Assembly: GCA_917880885.1 (NCBI GenBank) | Contig: OU862913.1 | Coordinates: 8,759,411-8,823,410 of the forward strand | Direction of reading: 5' to 3' | DNA: 64,000 nucleotides | Origin: Limnephilus marmoratus | Taxonomy: Eukaryota; Arthropoda; Insecta; Trichoptera; Limnephilidae | Shown: piece by piece, positions 33,601-44,246 of the stretch | Layout of the letters: every line of letters starts with the position of its first letter | Position numbering within the stretch: the first letter of the stretch is position 1 | The notes under the pieces: generated by a model | Told to the model about the DNA's origin: nothing | The model's database searches: none | The model's input: only the letters and a program-made list of their open reading frames with translations | Made by a program: the position numbers and the translations under genes

Positions 33601-33834
33601 CTAGTTTTCAGAAAGTATTACCAACTGCATGCTCTCTGGGTACAAGCGAGTAGCAAAAGTACTCAATTTCGGATAATGCTGTTTTCGCTAGCATTTTAAA
33701 AGCAACATGGCAAAGTAAATCATCGCTGTCTATAATGTCGTACAATTTTATACTCGTAAAAGTCAGACATTATTTTTCTATGAGAGTTTTAATGATTTCA
33801 ATTTTCTTTTTTTTTCTTTTTTTTTCTTTTTTTA
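30601..33834. other. Long AT-rich intergenic region, no gene seen
   Basis: No ORF with family character on either strand. Bases 30890-30985 (acttacgtacaaggcg..gaagaaacgtcact..aagtagaagtgca) resemble 6910-6975 upstream of ZF1, a second shared repeat (block B). Otherwise simple AT-rich DNA and a polypyrimidine run (ctttttttttct) near 33805-33830. Confidence 0.5.
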
Positions 33835-34195
33835 TAAAAGAATACCCCACAAGAGTCTGTGTGACTATGGCATCCTCAATTGGGGTATGTTGTGAGGCTG
33901 AAAGTAGTGGGGATGGGAAGGAGATAGGAAAGAGGAAGGTGGGGAAGTACTTGGCTAATCAGATCTGGTCACCAAAGACGGCTAAAGCCATTCTAAGCAA
34001 CGTTTCAGTTCTCAGTGGTGGTCTTATATCAGGGCGATACTGAGAATTTCTTCCTTTGTGGAACGTGCCGCAAATATAGTATATTTTATTTTAAATGAGT
34101 GAATTGTGTAACACAAATTAATCAAATAAAATTTATTTGCCTTCGGATTGCGAGTCAAGAGCCTTACCGCTGGACTACGCCGGCCGTCGTAGTCT
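33835..34195 (-). mobile_element. SINE copy, tRNA head damaged
   Basis: The body (ggcatcctcaattggggtatgttgtgaggctgaaagtag..cagggcgatactgag) matches the SINE at 37098-37497. The head keeps the A-box part (minus-strand cgccggccggcgtagtccagcggtaagg) but has lost the B box. Confidence 0.7.
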
Positions 34196-34249
34196 TATCA
34201 AGTAATTGTTATTTACCATTTCAATTGAGATACCCCGTTTAGGGTGAAA

Positions 34250-34830
34250 TGCAGATCCGGGCACAGTTTGGAAATTTAATAAAAAGGCACTTTCTAGATG
34301 AGAAAAGTGTGGAGAAGATGAATAAAAAATAAATTAAGGCGCGCTCGGCAAAATTGAGGGAGATACAACCGTTCAAAGTATTTAAAAATTCACTTCGCGA
34401 ACTGATATTGACAGTTCGTTCGCCATATTTTCATTGATTATGTTGGATCCCAGACCTAATACAGAATTAATAGTACGCCAAAATCACAAACCATATTACA
34501 CAAACCTAGCGTAGCCGCTAAACCACTTGAAAACTGGGATGTTTTTTTTGCCGTGACGCGAGCAGGCGCTACGAAGGGGGCACTTTCTTTTCTATCACAA
34601 ACCATGTTTAGCGTATTAGGTTATAAAAAAAATGGCGGGCGGACGCGGGCGAACTGTCAATATCAGTTTGTAAAGTGAAATTTTAAATACTTTGAACGGT
34701 TGTATCTCCCTCAATTTTGCCGAGCGTGCCTTAATTTTTGTTTTATTCTGCTTTTCAACACTTTTCTCATCTAGAAAGTGCCTTTTTATTACATTTCCAA
34801 ACTGTGCCCGGATCTGCATTCCTCCCCCAG
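34250..34830. mobile_element. Foldback element F3 with one copy of the shared module
   Basis: The arm 34250-34438 (gcagatccgggcacagtttgg..gatattgacagttcg) is repeated inverted at 34630-34820. The centre (about 34470-34615) holds one plus-strand unit of the same module as the F1 and F2 arrays (acacaaacctagcgtagccgctaaac..gccgtgacgcgagcaggcgctacg). The arms share no evident similarity with those of F1 or F2. No coding capacity. Confidence 0.75.
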
Positions 34831-35024
34831 TTTAACATAAATACAACTTTGAATTTTATATTGATCACTTTCGCTGGAATCGGAGAGAATTTTAAAGTCG
34901 GGGACTAAATAAAATAATTGTATTGAACTTGACTTCGAAATAAATAAGAGTACCAAGCGTCTAATGTAAGGCGGCCAACCGTCCCGCAGAATGCGGGACG
35001 GTTGACGGTTGACGGTTGGGACCA

Positions 35025-36365
35025 ACAAAAAAACGACTTCAAAAAATGCACTAAAAAGTAAAAAAATATTTTCGTATTCTTCTACAACTTCATAATCAAC
35101 TTACTTTTACTAATCATCAATATGTAGGTACGATTGTTACTTTTGGAGTCGGTGTCAGCAAGTCACTTGTGCGGCACAAGCACATCTATTGTTTCTAATT
35201 TTTATTAACAATATTCGGGAAAAAATCAAATTTGTCCGTTTTTTACTTTTGGCAGATGACATTAAACTCTTTCTGAGAATAAAATCATTAGAAGACTGTC
35301 GAAAACTCCAGGAAGATATAAATTCAATTATTGACTGGAGTATCGATAACAAACTCGAATTCAACTTCCAAAAGTGTTCAGTTTTGTGTTTTACGAGGTC
35401 ACAAAAAACCATATACTTTAATTATAAAATGAAAGACACGTCTTTGAAACACGTGGTGACTTGCAAGGACTTAGGAATTGTGTATGACGCTCGCTTAACA
35501 TTTCATGCTCACATTGAAAAGATTTGTAAATCAGCCACAAAGATGTTGGGTTTTGTCATACACAATTCTAAGGAATTGACCAACCTTACAGTTATAAGGC
35601 TGCTTTACTTTAGCTTGGTGCGTAGCATTCTCGAGAGTGGATCTCAGATATGGGGGCCAGAGGACATAGTCTATGTACTAATGGTCGAGAAAATACAAAA
35701 GAAATTTTTACGATACCTCTATATGAGAGAGTTAGGTTTTTACCCATGGCTGTTTCCAACAGCATTTATCTCGGGAATGCTGGGTATCTGCAGCCTTAGT
35801 TCCAGAAGAGATGTCGCATTACTGCTGATGGCTTATAAGCTTCTAAATGGTTTTATATCGGTACCAGATACTCTGGTTGAAATAGGATTCTATGTCCCGG
35901 ATAATTTCACGCGAGGTCGCCAACACAGACTTTTGATTCTTCCCAGATGCAGAACTAACTTACCAATGGTGATGCCCCTGGGAAGACTCACTAGGTTAAT
36001 TAACTGCCTCGCAGGAAATGTGGATATTTTCCACATTTCCTACAACGATTTTAAGCGTGAAATAACACTTATGTTTTAACTAAATGTTTTACTTTAAATG
36101 TATTTATTATGTATCTTTTCTAACCGCTTTTGCAATGTATTGGTTTTATGCTGTTTTTGCAAATAAATAAATAAATAAATCTCACCTATAACTATGTAGT
36201 TACAAACCTACGTTGACTGACACCGACTCCAAAAGTAACAATCGTACCTACATATTGATGATTAGAAAAAGTAAGTTGATTATGAAGTTGTGGAAGAATA
36301 CGAAATTATTTTTTTACTTTTTAGTGCTTTTTTTAGTGCTTTTTTTGAAGTCGTTTTTTTGTTTT
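35025..36365. repeat. Inverted repeat pair of about 140 bp flanking a LINE fragment
   Basis: 35025-35160 (aaaaacgacttcaaaaa..gattgttacttttggagtcggtgtcag) and 36213-36362 are near-perfect reverse complements, except for a duplicated agtgctttttt in the right arm. The space between holds a LINE fragment (35190-36180). This is either a foldback/MITE into which a LINE inserted or an element that captured it. Confidence 0.8.
35190..36180 (+). mobile_element. 5'-truncated LINE fragment (reverse-transcriptase C-terminal half)
   Basis: ORF 35189-36079 reads FLIFINNIREKIKFVRFLLL, then the catalytic LLADDIKLF, CKDLGIVYDARLTFHAHIEK and LLYFSLVRSILESGSQIWGP, ending at TAA. A short 3' UTR and an (AAAT)n tail end at about 36180. 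It is truncated just upstream of the catalytic motif. It is open to its end, so it is fairly young, but it is not functional. Confidence 0.85.
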
Positions 36366-36639
36366 GTTAAAATTTTTGTTTATTATAATATTGTTTATGG
36401 TAAACAAATAAACTTCCACTATCTTTATTCTATTTTAACCATTTCCGTCCATCTGTGGTTAAGTTGATAACAATATTTGTCCCTAGAAAAGGCCCGAAGA
36501 TATCGATCTAGGGATTGGTTTATTTAGGTAAGTCAAGCAAGAGTCGAAGAGCGCCAGTGTAGTATTGAATAATAAGTGCAAGCCGTGACACGTGATTAAT
36601 AAACCGGTTTTTAACATTCAAATCAAATCAAATAATTGG

Positions 36640-37800
36640 TTGGCCATGCCGCCGACCGCAAAAAAGCGATGTTGTAAGTTCGCTGAATTTCAAATGGAAT
36701 TTCCTTTCATGCAAAAATGTTTATCTTCATGTTCTGAGTGTAGTTTAAATGCGCCGCATACAGATATTCTTAATTATAAATAACCAGTATTTAACCAGTA
36801 ATTTTCCAGCTGGATTCATCTGATGACATATTTCGACGGAAAACATTCTCTTATTCGAAGTGCAGTTATAAAATTCTAGTTGTAGACTATGTTTGTGGTG
36901 CCAGAAGCAAAGAGAAACCAATTCCATGTAGTGTAGTTTAAAGACGCCGCATACAGATTTTATTTAAAACAGTTTTGTGTTCAGAATGTACAATTTTTAC
37001 AGGATTCATCGGATGATATATTTCGAAGGAAAACATTATCTTATTCGAAGTGCAGTTATTAAATTCTAGTTGCAGACAGTGTATGTGGTTTTTTTACATG
37101 AATACCGCACAAGAGTCCCAACTGCTCCCGTCTGGAGCCAGTGGGACTATGGCATCCCCAATTGGGGTATGTTGTGAGGCTGAAGGTAGTGGGGAGGGGA
37201 AGGAGATGGGAAGAGGAAGATGGGGAAGTACCTGGCTATTCAGATCTGGTTACCAAAAACGGCCAAAGCCATTTCAAGCAACGTTTCAATTCTGAATGGT
37301 GATCTTACACCAGGGCGATACTGAGAGTATCTTTCGTGCCTCAAATATACTTTATATTATTTTAAATGAATAAATTGTGAAATACACAAATTAATCAAAT
37401 AGAATTTATTTGCCACGCCGGGAATCGATCCCGCGACCTTCTGAATGCGAGTCAACCATCTTACCGCTGCACTACGCCGGCCGTCGGCCGTGCTGCCAGG
37501 ATCAAAGAGAAACCTTTTTTCATATTCTGAGTGTAGTTTTAATTCGCCGCATACAGATTTTGTTTAAACCAGTTATGTGTTCAGAATGAAAAATTTCTGT
37601 TGTGGTTCATCTACTGACACATTTCGAAGGAAAAAAATCACTTATTTGTAGTGCAGTCATAAAATTCTATTTGCAGACTATGTATGTGCTGCCAGAATCA
37701 AAGAGAAACCGTGTTCATGATGTGATTGTAGTCTAAATAAGCGGAATTCTCGATTTCCGAGAGAGCGGTTATAAATTTGTAACGTAAACCCCCCCCCCCG
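36640..37800 (+). pseudogene. Decayed zinc-finger array D1
   Basis: Recurring text such as caaagagaaacc..ttcatattctgagtgtagttttaattcgccgcatacagattt translates to EKPFSCSECSFNSPHTD, a finger whose His pair has eroded. It alternates with tttcgaaggaaaacat..tattcgaagtgcagttata (YSKCSYK). Frames are interrupted repeatedly. A SINE has inserted at 37098-37497. The unit ends in a C-run near 37789, as in D2 and D3. Confidence 0.65.
37098..37497 (-). mobile_element. tRNA-derived SINE
   Basis: On the minus strand the head reads cgtagtgcagcggtaaga (A-box region) and then ggtcgcgggatcgattccc (B-box region), typical of a tRNA-derived RNA polymerase III promoter. The body runs down to about 37098. Further copies or pieces lie at 33835-34195, 46100-46290 (plus), 47905-47995 and 58905-58998. 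Confidence 0.8.
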
Positions 37801-38088
37801 TTGACACCGCACACTACTGTGTCCTTATTATTGTATTGATGTCTGAAAGAAAATTTTATTTAAAATAATATGAAAATTGCACGATCGTTAAATTAATTGC
37901 TAGGACCTTTTTCATTTCATGGTCAGATGATAGAAGTATTAACTCCGTAGTTTAAAATATTTTCAGTTGTTTTATTTTTTTAATGAAATGATATTTAAAT
38001 GGCAAAGTTGTGTTACAGGCCTTATTATTATTTGTTTTCAGCGGAAAATAATTACTATTACATAACTGGACTCCATTACAACAGTGCA

Positions 38089-40576
38089 ATGGATCTTCCC
38101 AACCCAGAAAATGTTTCCATCAAGACTGAACCATGGTCGCAGGAAGACGGCTCAGGTGAAATGCTGTACTCTGATATAGATATCCACCTCCCGGATGTGA
38201 AGAAGGAATGTTTGCAGGATGCTGAGAGTGTTCAGCCAACTAGTAAGTTGCATTGCGTATATCACAGAGGTGTTTCAGATGGACGCAGTCAGAAAAGCTT
38301 CTTGTATTCTACTTCCCTCGTGTTGTCCTTCTGAATTTTGGTATTGATGAACTAAGACAACGCATAACTTTTTATGCCCACAAACTCTTCTTAATTAATT
38401 AAGCTGTTGCCTTACCATATTTTATCACTAAATAAAATCATCTCTCTTTCTCCACTCCAAAAAAACTTTTGAATTAGGTAAAAGATTCCATAAGTCAAAC
38501 CAAGGGGTTCGCCACGTTTGGTTACTTAGCAGGGGTTCACGGGGTGAGGTTTGTTTCTCTAGGTCTTGACGGGGGATGCGTTTGCTCACCTAATGCGTGC
38601 CGGCCGGATCGGATGAGACTTGTTGAGGAAGACCTTTTGATTTCTCCAGCCTGACTTTCTCAACCCAACGCCTTGCACTGCTGTCGGAGGAATCGATTAA
38701 TGCCTCCATCACTCCTGGACATACTAACCAGATTCTTATCTACTCCTCGTATGTTTTTCCTTCCCAAAACTTCCTCTCCTTCCATTCGCAAAACGAACCT
38801 CCATACAGCATTCCCAAATGTGATATGGGTAGGTGGAGCAGTTGTAAAAACAAGATGAAACATGTTTTCTGTACCTATAAGTTATAAATATTTATTCTGA
38901 TTCCGGATTTTTTATTGGATTGTCTAGTATCCATAAACTCCATCTAAAGATTCTCAAGAATGCAAGGCTTTCGCTAATTTGGACATATGTATTTATACTG
39001 TCTTTTACAGATGTTCGCACTTATGTGAGAATAATGCAGTTACAAAAGCCATTTTCAGATAATTACAAAACTCTACTCAAACAGAGGATATTATATGAAC
39101 TTGCATACGTCTGTATAAAGATTAAAAAACAAGAACTAAATAAATAAAAATACAACATTATATAAAAGCTCACTCAAATGACAAGTAATGCAAAGAGAGA
39201 AAAGAGACACAAGTTGTTTCGGCGAGGTTTAATTACCGGTAAAAAATCGTCTGCGCTTCTGAAGGTTGTTACATAGGTGACATATTTAATGTAAAAGCGT
39301 ACTTAGAGTAGGTAAAGGTAAAACGGCTTCTCTGCTGTGTCTACTCTTTGAGTTCACAACTTTTTTTATATGCGGTTTTATCAATACCCTGCGTAAATGT
39401 ATCCCACTGCGATCGAGTGCGAACTAAATCCGGTGAGGAGAAAGGTCGGGAAGGGGGGATGGGACCAAGGAACAATTCATTTCCCTAGTACAAATGCCAG
39501 CGAATTGTTGATGTACTACGGCTTTTCATTGTATTACTTTTCCAGATAGCGTAAATGTGAAGATTGTACCTATCAAGGCAGAACAAGAACCCCGAGAAGA
39601 AGATGGAAAAATAATTCCTTTTACGGAATTAGACATAGACCTGACAGATGTTAAAAAGGAATGCTTAGAGTACTCTGAAAGATCTTCTGGTAAAATCGAT
39701 TTTTATTTGTCTAAATTTGTTTTAATAATTTTCATGATTAAATATAGAAACCTACTTATTGAGCTTTATCCGTAATTATTTTCAGGCATGGTAACAAACC
39801 TGAAGACGCATCCTGGAGAAAAACCTCGTTCATGTTCCCGTTGTAACTACTCCTTCTCATACAAGTCAGATTTATCAAGGCACTTGCATACCCATACCGG
39901 AGAAAAACCTTTTTCATGTCCGTATTGCAACTACTCCTCCTCAAACAAATCAGATTTGAAAAGGCACTTACGCACCCATACTGGAGAAAAACCTTTTTCA
40001 TGTCCACATTGTAATTTCTCCTACTCGAGTAAATCAAGTTTAACAAAGCACGTACGCACCCATACTGGAGAAAAACCTTTTTCATGTCCCCACTGTAACT
40101 ACTCCGGCTCATATAGGTCACATTTAACGAGGCACTTACGCACCCATACTGGAGAAAAACCTTTTTCGTGTTCCCATTGTAACTACTCCTGCTCAGTCAA
40201 ATCAAGTTTAACAAAGCACTTATTCAATCATACTGGCGAAAACCCTTTTTCATGTTCGCATTGTAACTACTCCTGCTCCCTGAAATCAAATTTAATAAGG
40301 CACTTGCGCACCCATACTGGAGAAAAACCTTTTTCATGTCCCCATTGTAACTACTCCTGCTCCGACAAATCAAGTTTAACAAAGCACTTGTTCACTCATA
40401 CTGGTGAAAACCCTTTTTCATGTTCCCATTGTTACTACTCCTGCTCACTGAAATCAAATTTAACGAGGCACTTGCGCACCCATACTGGAGAAAAATGTTT
40501 TTCATGTTCCCACTGTAACTTCTCCTGCTCAGATAAATCACGTTTAACGAAGCACTTGCTCATCCATTCTGCTTAA
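38089..40576 (+). CDS. ZF3: C2H2 zinc-finger protein, 9 fingers, three coding exons
   Basis: Exons are 38089-38242, 39546-39689 and 39786-40576. Total is 1089 nt or 362 aa, with GT/AG borders and the same phases as ZF1 and ZF2. A ttgttttcag acceptor at 38040 suggests the ATG exon begins in the 5' UTR. Exon 1 starts MDLPNPENVSIKTEPWSQED and exon 2 contains IVPIKAEQEPREED..DVKKECLE. Exon 3 has nine fingers on the same frame as ZF2, varying mainly at helix positions -1, +3 and +6. The ORF ends HSA after finger 9. Decayed finger text continues to 40690 and again at 42133-42200 beyond a Gypsy insertion, so the array was once longer. Probable DNA-binding nuclear protein. Confidence 0.87.
38243..39545 (+). 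other. ZF3 intron 1
   Basis: Intron of about 1.3 kb (donor GTAAGT at 38243, acceptor ttttccag at 39545). It includes a stretch at 38500-38870 with higher GC and an ORF-like piece at 38920-39147. Neither is recognised. Confidence 0.65.
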
Positions 40577-40743
40577 AACCTTTTGTCTTCCTACTGCAGC
40601 TATTTATATCCTCCTAATTTAAAAATTCACATTTTAACCTATACTGGAGAAAACCTCATTTTCCCATTGTTACTATTGCTGCTCAAACAAATTATCGTGG
40701 ACAATACTTACCAATAATGGATAATACCTTATTCGCTTGCCGA
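40577..40743 (+). pseudogene. Decayed fingers downstream of ZF3
   Basis: Bases 40577-40690 retain finger-like text (tgcagctatttatatcctcc, ctggagaaaacctcattttcccattgttactattgctgctcaaacaaa) with broken frames. The array resumes beyond the Gypsy insertion at 42133-42200 (CSYSCSHSYSR). Confidence 0.6.
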
Positions 40744-40964
40744 TGTTATGTTGGTAATAATAATAACCAGCTGTCAGATGCTGATAGTTGGCAAATCTGT
40801 CGCGTCACTTGATGTATAACCTTGAACTTGTCAACAGTGCCAATAAACTTCATACATATGAATCGGTTTCTGTGTCTAATTTAAATCAGACATTGTAATT
40901 GGCGACGAGGAAAATCAGCAAATATGTTAAAACGTATTAACATAGTATTAACAGTGATTTCGCC

Positions 40965-41530
40965 GTGGAAAACATTTTTTTCAACATGTCGAATAGTACC
41001 TTGCCCGTGCCTCATTTCGAACCAGATTGCGAAAGTTTCAATATGTTTTTGGAACGCATACAAATGTATCTAAAAATTATTAATATTGCAGAGAAAGAAA
41101 ACATTGAATATTTATGTATATTGATCGGTGCGGAGAAATTCAAAATTTTAAAAGAAACAGTGCATCCGAAAAATCTAGAAGATTTAACCTTCAACGATAT
41201 TGTAACAACACTGAAGAGTAAATATGAAGAAAAAAGGTGTTCAATTGCGCAAAGATATACATTTTATAACCGGAAACAACGTTCTAACGAAGGAATCGAT
41301 GATTATATTACGGATATAAAAAGTCTGTCAATATCATGCATTTTGGTGCTTTTCTAGACCAAGCTCTGAGAGATAAATTGGTGTGTGGTTTAAAAGATGA
41401 TGCAATGACTAGAAGATTGCTATCTGAAGATGAATCCTTAACTTTTGAGAAAGCAAAATTAATTGTCAAAAATATTGAGACAGTAAGCCACACCTCAGAG
41501 CAAATTTTACACAAAGAAACTTACGAGTAA
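40965..41530 (+). pseudogene. Gypsy Gag, frameshifted
   Basis: The first frame (40965-41357) has the insect Gypsy gag pattern (PVPHFEPDCESFNMFLERIQ, KYEEKRCSIAQRYTFYNRKQ). The second frame (41336-41530) continues it (HFGAFLDQALRDKLVCGLKD, LTFEKAKLIVKNIE). The frame change is near 41335. No zinc knuckle follows, because the internal deletion begins soon after. Confidence 0.8.
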
Positions 41531-41614
41531 TCACTATGACTAAATCGTACAGGGGGTTTCACAACTCTGCAAAGAATTTAAGGAAAATGATAATGTTTTG
41601 TTCTATTCAAGACA

Positions 41615-41750
41615 TGTGAAAGGTCCTATGAAATGGTTTCAGGGAACTGTTAAGTTAAAATTAAGTCCATGGGTGTATCTAATTCAATTAATCGGAGGAG
41701 AGGTGAAAAAGGTTCATGTTAACCAAATAAAAAAAAAGTTGTCTTAAGTC
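41615..41750 (+). pseudogene. Gypsy pol C-terminal remnant
   Basis: Reads KGPMKWFQGTVKLKLSPWVY, then LIGGEVKKVHVNQIKKK, the end of Gypsy integrase (W-x-x-G-x-V, VHVDQ). It shows that the small element derived from a full gag-pol element by internal deletion. Confidence 0.7.
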
Positions 41751-42221
41751 AAAATCAAGTTATGAGAATCCCAATGAATGGCAAGACTTTATAAGTCAGG
41801 AAAAAAATTGTTATTGAACCTTTACCCAGCACTAGTGGAAATAATGATATTATAACTAGGTCTGGCAGAGTTTTGAAACCCCCTGTACGATTTAGTCATA
41901 GTGATTACTCTTAAGTTTCTTTGTCATTGTTATTTAGTTTGATGTAAAAAAAAAAAAAAGTGGAAGGAGGAAAGGATGTTATGTTGGTAATAATAATAAC
42001 CAGCTGTCAGATGCTGATAGTTAGTAGGTCTGTCGCGTCACTTGATGTATGACCTTGAACTTGTCAACAGTGCCAATAAACGTCTTACATATGAATCGGT
42101 TTCTGTGTCTACAATGTCCTCAGACATTGTAGCCTTATGCAGTTATTCATGTTCACATTCTTATTCACGGTAGAACTTGAATAAGATTCAAAGAACACTT
42201 TACAAACTGGGTGAATGACAC

Positions 42222-42270
42222 AGTGGCGTAGCGTACCGGGCGGCACTGGGGGGCGGCAAATTTTCACAAT
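42222..42270 (+). repeat. Short terminal repeat cagtggcgtagcgt
   Basis: acagtggcgtagcgtaccgggcggcactggggggcggcaaatttt has an inverted counterpart at 58178-58250 (cggcaaaattatcctccgcc..acgctacgctactggctg on plus). Either these are two copies of one dispersed repeat or the ends of a larger unit enclosing D2 and D3. Confidence 0.5.
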
Positions 42271-42479
42271 AAATAATAACATTACCTTGGAAAATTTTAA
42301 ACCATTTCAAATCATTATTTGAACATGTTCTACGATCGTATCGTTTACGAATCCAACTCTTTTTTTTTAATTCATTAAGTTTTTTAATTCATTCAGTACG
42401 CATATTATGAGAGTAATACTAATTAAAGCTGATAACTCGCAAACAGATTCACTCTTAATTAAAATCAGAATTGTGTTCA

Positions 42480-43600
42480 GAATGTATTAACGACTGAATT
42501 TCAGTTGTGTATACATCTGCTGATACATTTCGAAAGAGACCATTATTTTATTCGAAGTGCAGTTATAAAATTCTAGTTGTAGATTATGTATGTGCTGCCA
42601 GAATCGAAGAGAATCCATTTTCATTTTCTGAGTGAAGTTTTAATTCGGCAAATAAAAATTTAATTTGACCCGTCTAATCACAGGAGACGCAAATTATCTC
42701 ACACATTTAATTTTAAAATAAAATTGTGAAATTATATCCCACACATTTAATTTTAAATAAATTTGTGTTTGCGATAAAAAGCTAAGTTTTATAACATTTT
42801 TTTTAAGAAAGGGAATCTGTATTTAAAATTTTAGGTTTATTCTATTTTAGGTACTTTAATTCGAATCGTAGGCGTGTATTTTTGAGCCAATTCACATTTC
42901 CAATATGAAAGGTTTAATGTTTACAAACAATAATGTTCTAATAAGCACGTCGAAAAATTACTTTATCTGGATTTTAGAACAGTTTTGTTTTAATAAAAAG
43001 GAACATTGCATGGGAAGAACTGGAAATTTTGTGCGGAAACATTGACAGGCAAAAGATTATAGATATTCTTTTCTTATTATTCGAAGGGTTAAACCAGTTT
43101 TCAGGGTGTAAAATTCCATTTGAGAATTCATCTGCTGACACATTTCGAAGGAAAATATCCTCTTATTCGAAATTCAGTTATAATATTCTATTTGCAGACT
43201 ATGTATGTGCTGGCAGAATCAAAGAAAAACCATTTTCATATTCTGAGTGTAGTTTTAATTCACCGCATACAAACTGGTTTTGTGTTCAGAATACAACGGT
43301 AAATTAAATAACGAGTTGCAGATTCATCCTGCATCGAGTGAAGCTTTACATTTGAGTTACATAATGCTGTTAAATTCTGAGAAATTGATTGTTGCGTGTG
43401 TAACTATTATTTGGGGACTTTAATGCAGTATCAATCAATCAACTTTGGAGTAGAATTTATATACATGATTTTCATTGAAAGAATACTCGTCAAATGTGAT
43501 TATTAAAAAAATCCGGCTCGTGTATAAATAGGTCGTAATAAAAAAATAGGATTTCCATATACAACCCCCCCCCCCCCCCCGCTTGAAGTACCCAAATAAG
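42480..43600 (+). pseudogene. Decayed zinc-finger array D2
   Basis: Units tttcgaa(a)g..accattattttattcgaagtgcagttata and cagaatcaaagaaaaaccattttcatattctgagtgtagttttaattcaccgcatac match D1 and D3. The segment 43310-43600 (gagtgaagctttacatttgagttacat..aaaaataggatttcc then a C-run) parallels 57905-58135. The Gypsy element at 43603 inserted just after the C-run. Confidence 0.65.
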
Positions 43601-43602
43601 GG

Positions 43603-44246
43603 TGTAACGGTTATTTTACCTAATATACTATCTTTACTTATCACCGCCATCCAAATACTCTCAATATTTCTCTGTATTCAAAATAAAACAAGTGCAGACA
43701 TGTGGGTAGATTAGTGTAATAAAAGACGGATTATACCAGTAACAAAGATGCAACATTTATTTAAATACTTTCAATCAATTAAGGGTAGAGCATGATTAAA
43801 TTGATATAAATCTACCAGGGGTGGTTGATTACCATAGGTAGTCAATTAATGTGAAAACTACTATCTCGGAACATGTGGGTCTCAATAAAAGCAAGTATAA
43901 TATTTGTTAATCCTGAAGGGCGCCTGTACGGATAACCGAACATATTTATAAGGATTAAATTAAATGCTAAGGATAATAAAATACCAAAGCTAAGCTATAA
44001 TATCTCGTGATGATTCATTATTAAATATTAATTCGCTCACGCGTGTTTTGGCCATGACCTTTGGCGGCTTGAAGTTCAGCTGTCCACACCATGAAACTCC
44101 CCAGAACCAACTGACGAACGTATCGAAACTTCATCTCGATTCGCCCTCTACCGGCGCCTGTACAATTACGGCTGTCAAATTCATCCGGTACCCGCGTGGC
44201 TAGAAACTCCTTCTAAATTATGCCAGTACTTGCCCAAACTGCTGCA
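43603..44246 (-). repeat. 3' LTR of the large Gypsy element (644 bp)
   Basis: Identical in length to 56842-57485, with only one difference seen (cggataacc here, cgaataacc there). Starts TGTAACGG and ends CTGCA on the plus strand. Flanked by AGGG at 43599-43602, matching AGGG at 57486-57489. Confidence 0.95.

Larger units (their letters stand above)
40744..42131 (+). mobile_element. Internally deleted Ty3/Gypsy element with 155-bp LTRs
   Basis: LTRs at 40744-40897 and 41977-42131 start TGTTATGTTGGTAATAATAA and end cagacattgta. A primer-binding-site-like ttggcgacgagg follows the left LTR, and a clean polypurine tract (ggaaggaggaaagga) precedes the right one. The interior retains gag (40965-41530, broken) and the very end of pol (about 41615-41745). 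Everything between is deleted. It inserted in the decayed 3' part of the ZF3 array. Confidence 0.85.

Noticed and set aside
37415..37497. Functional tRNA gene
   Set aside because: A and B boxes are present, but the rest does not fold as a tRNA and the sequence continues into a repeated SINE body.
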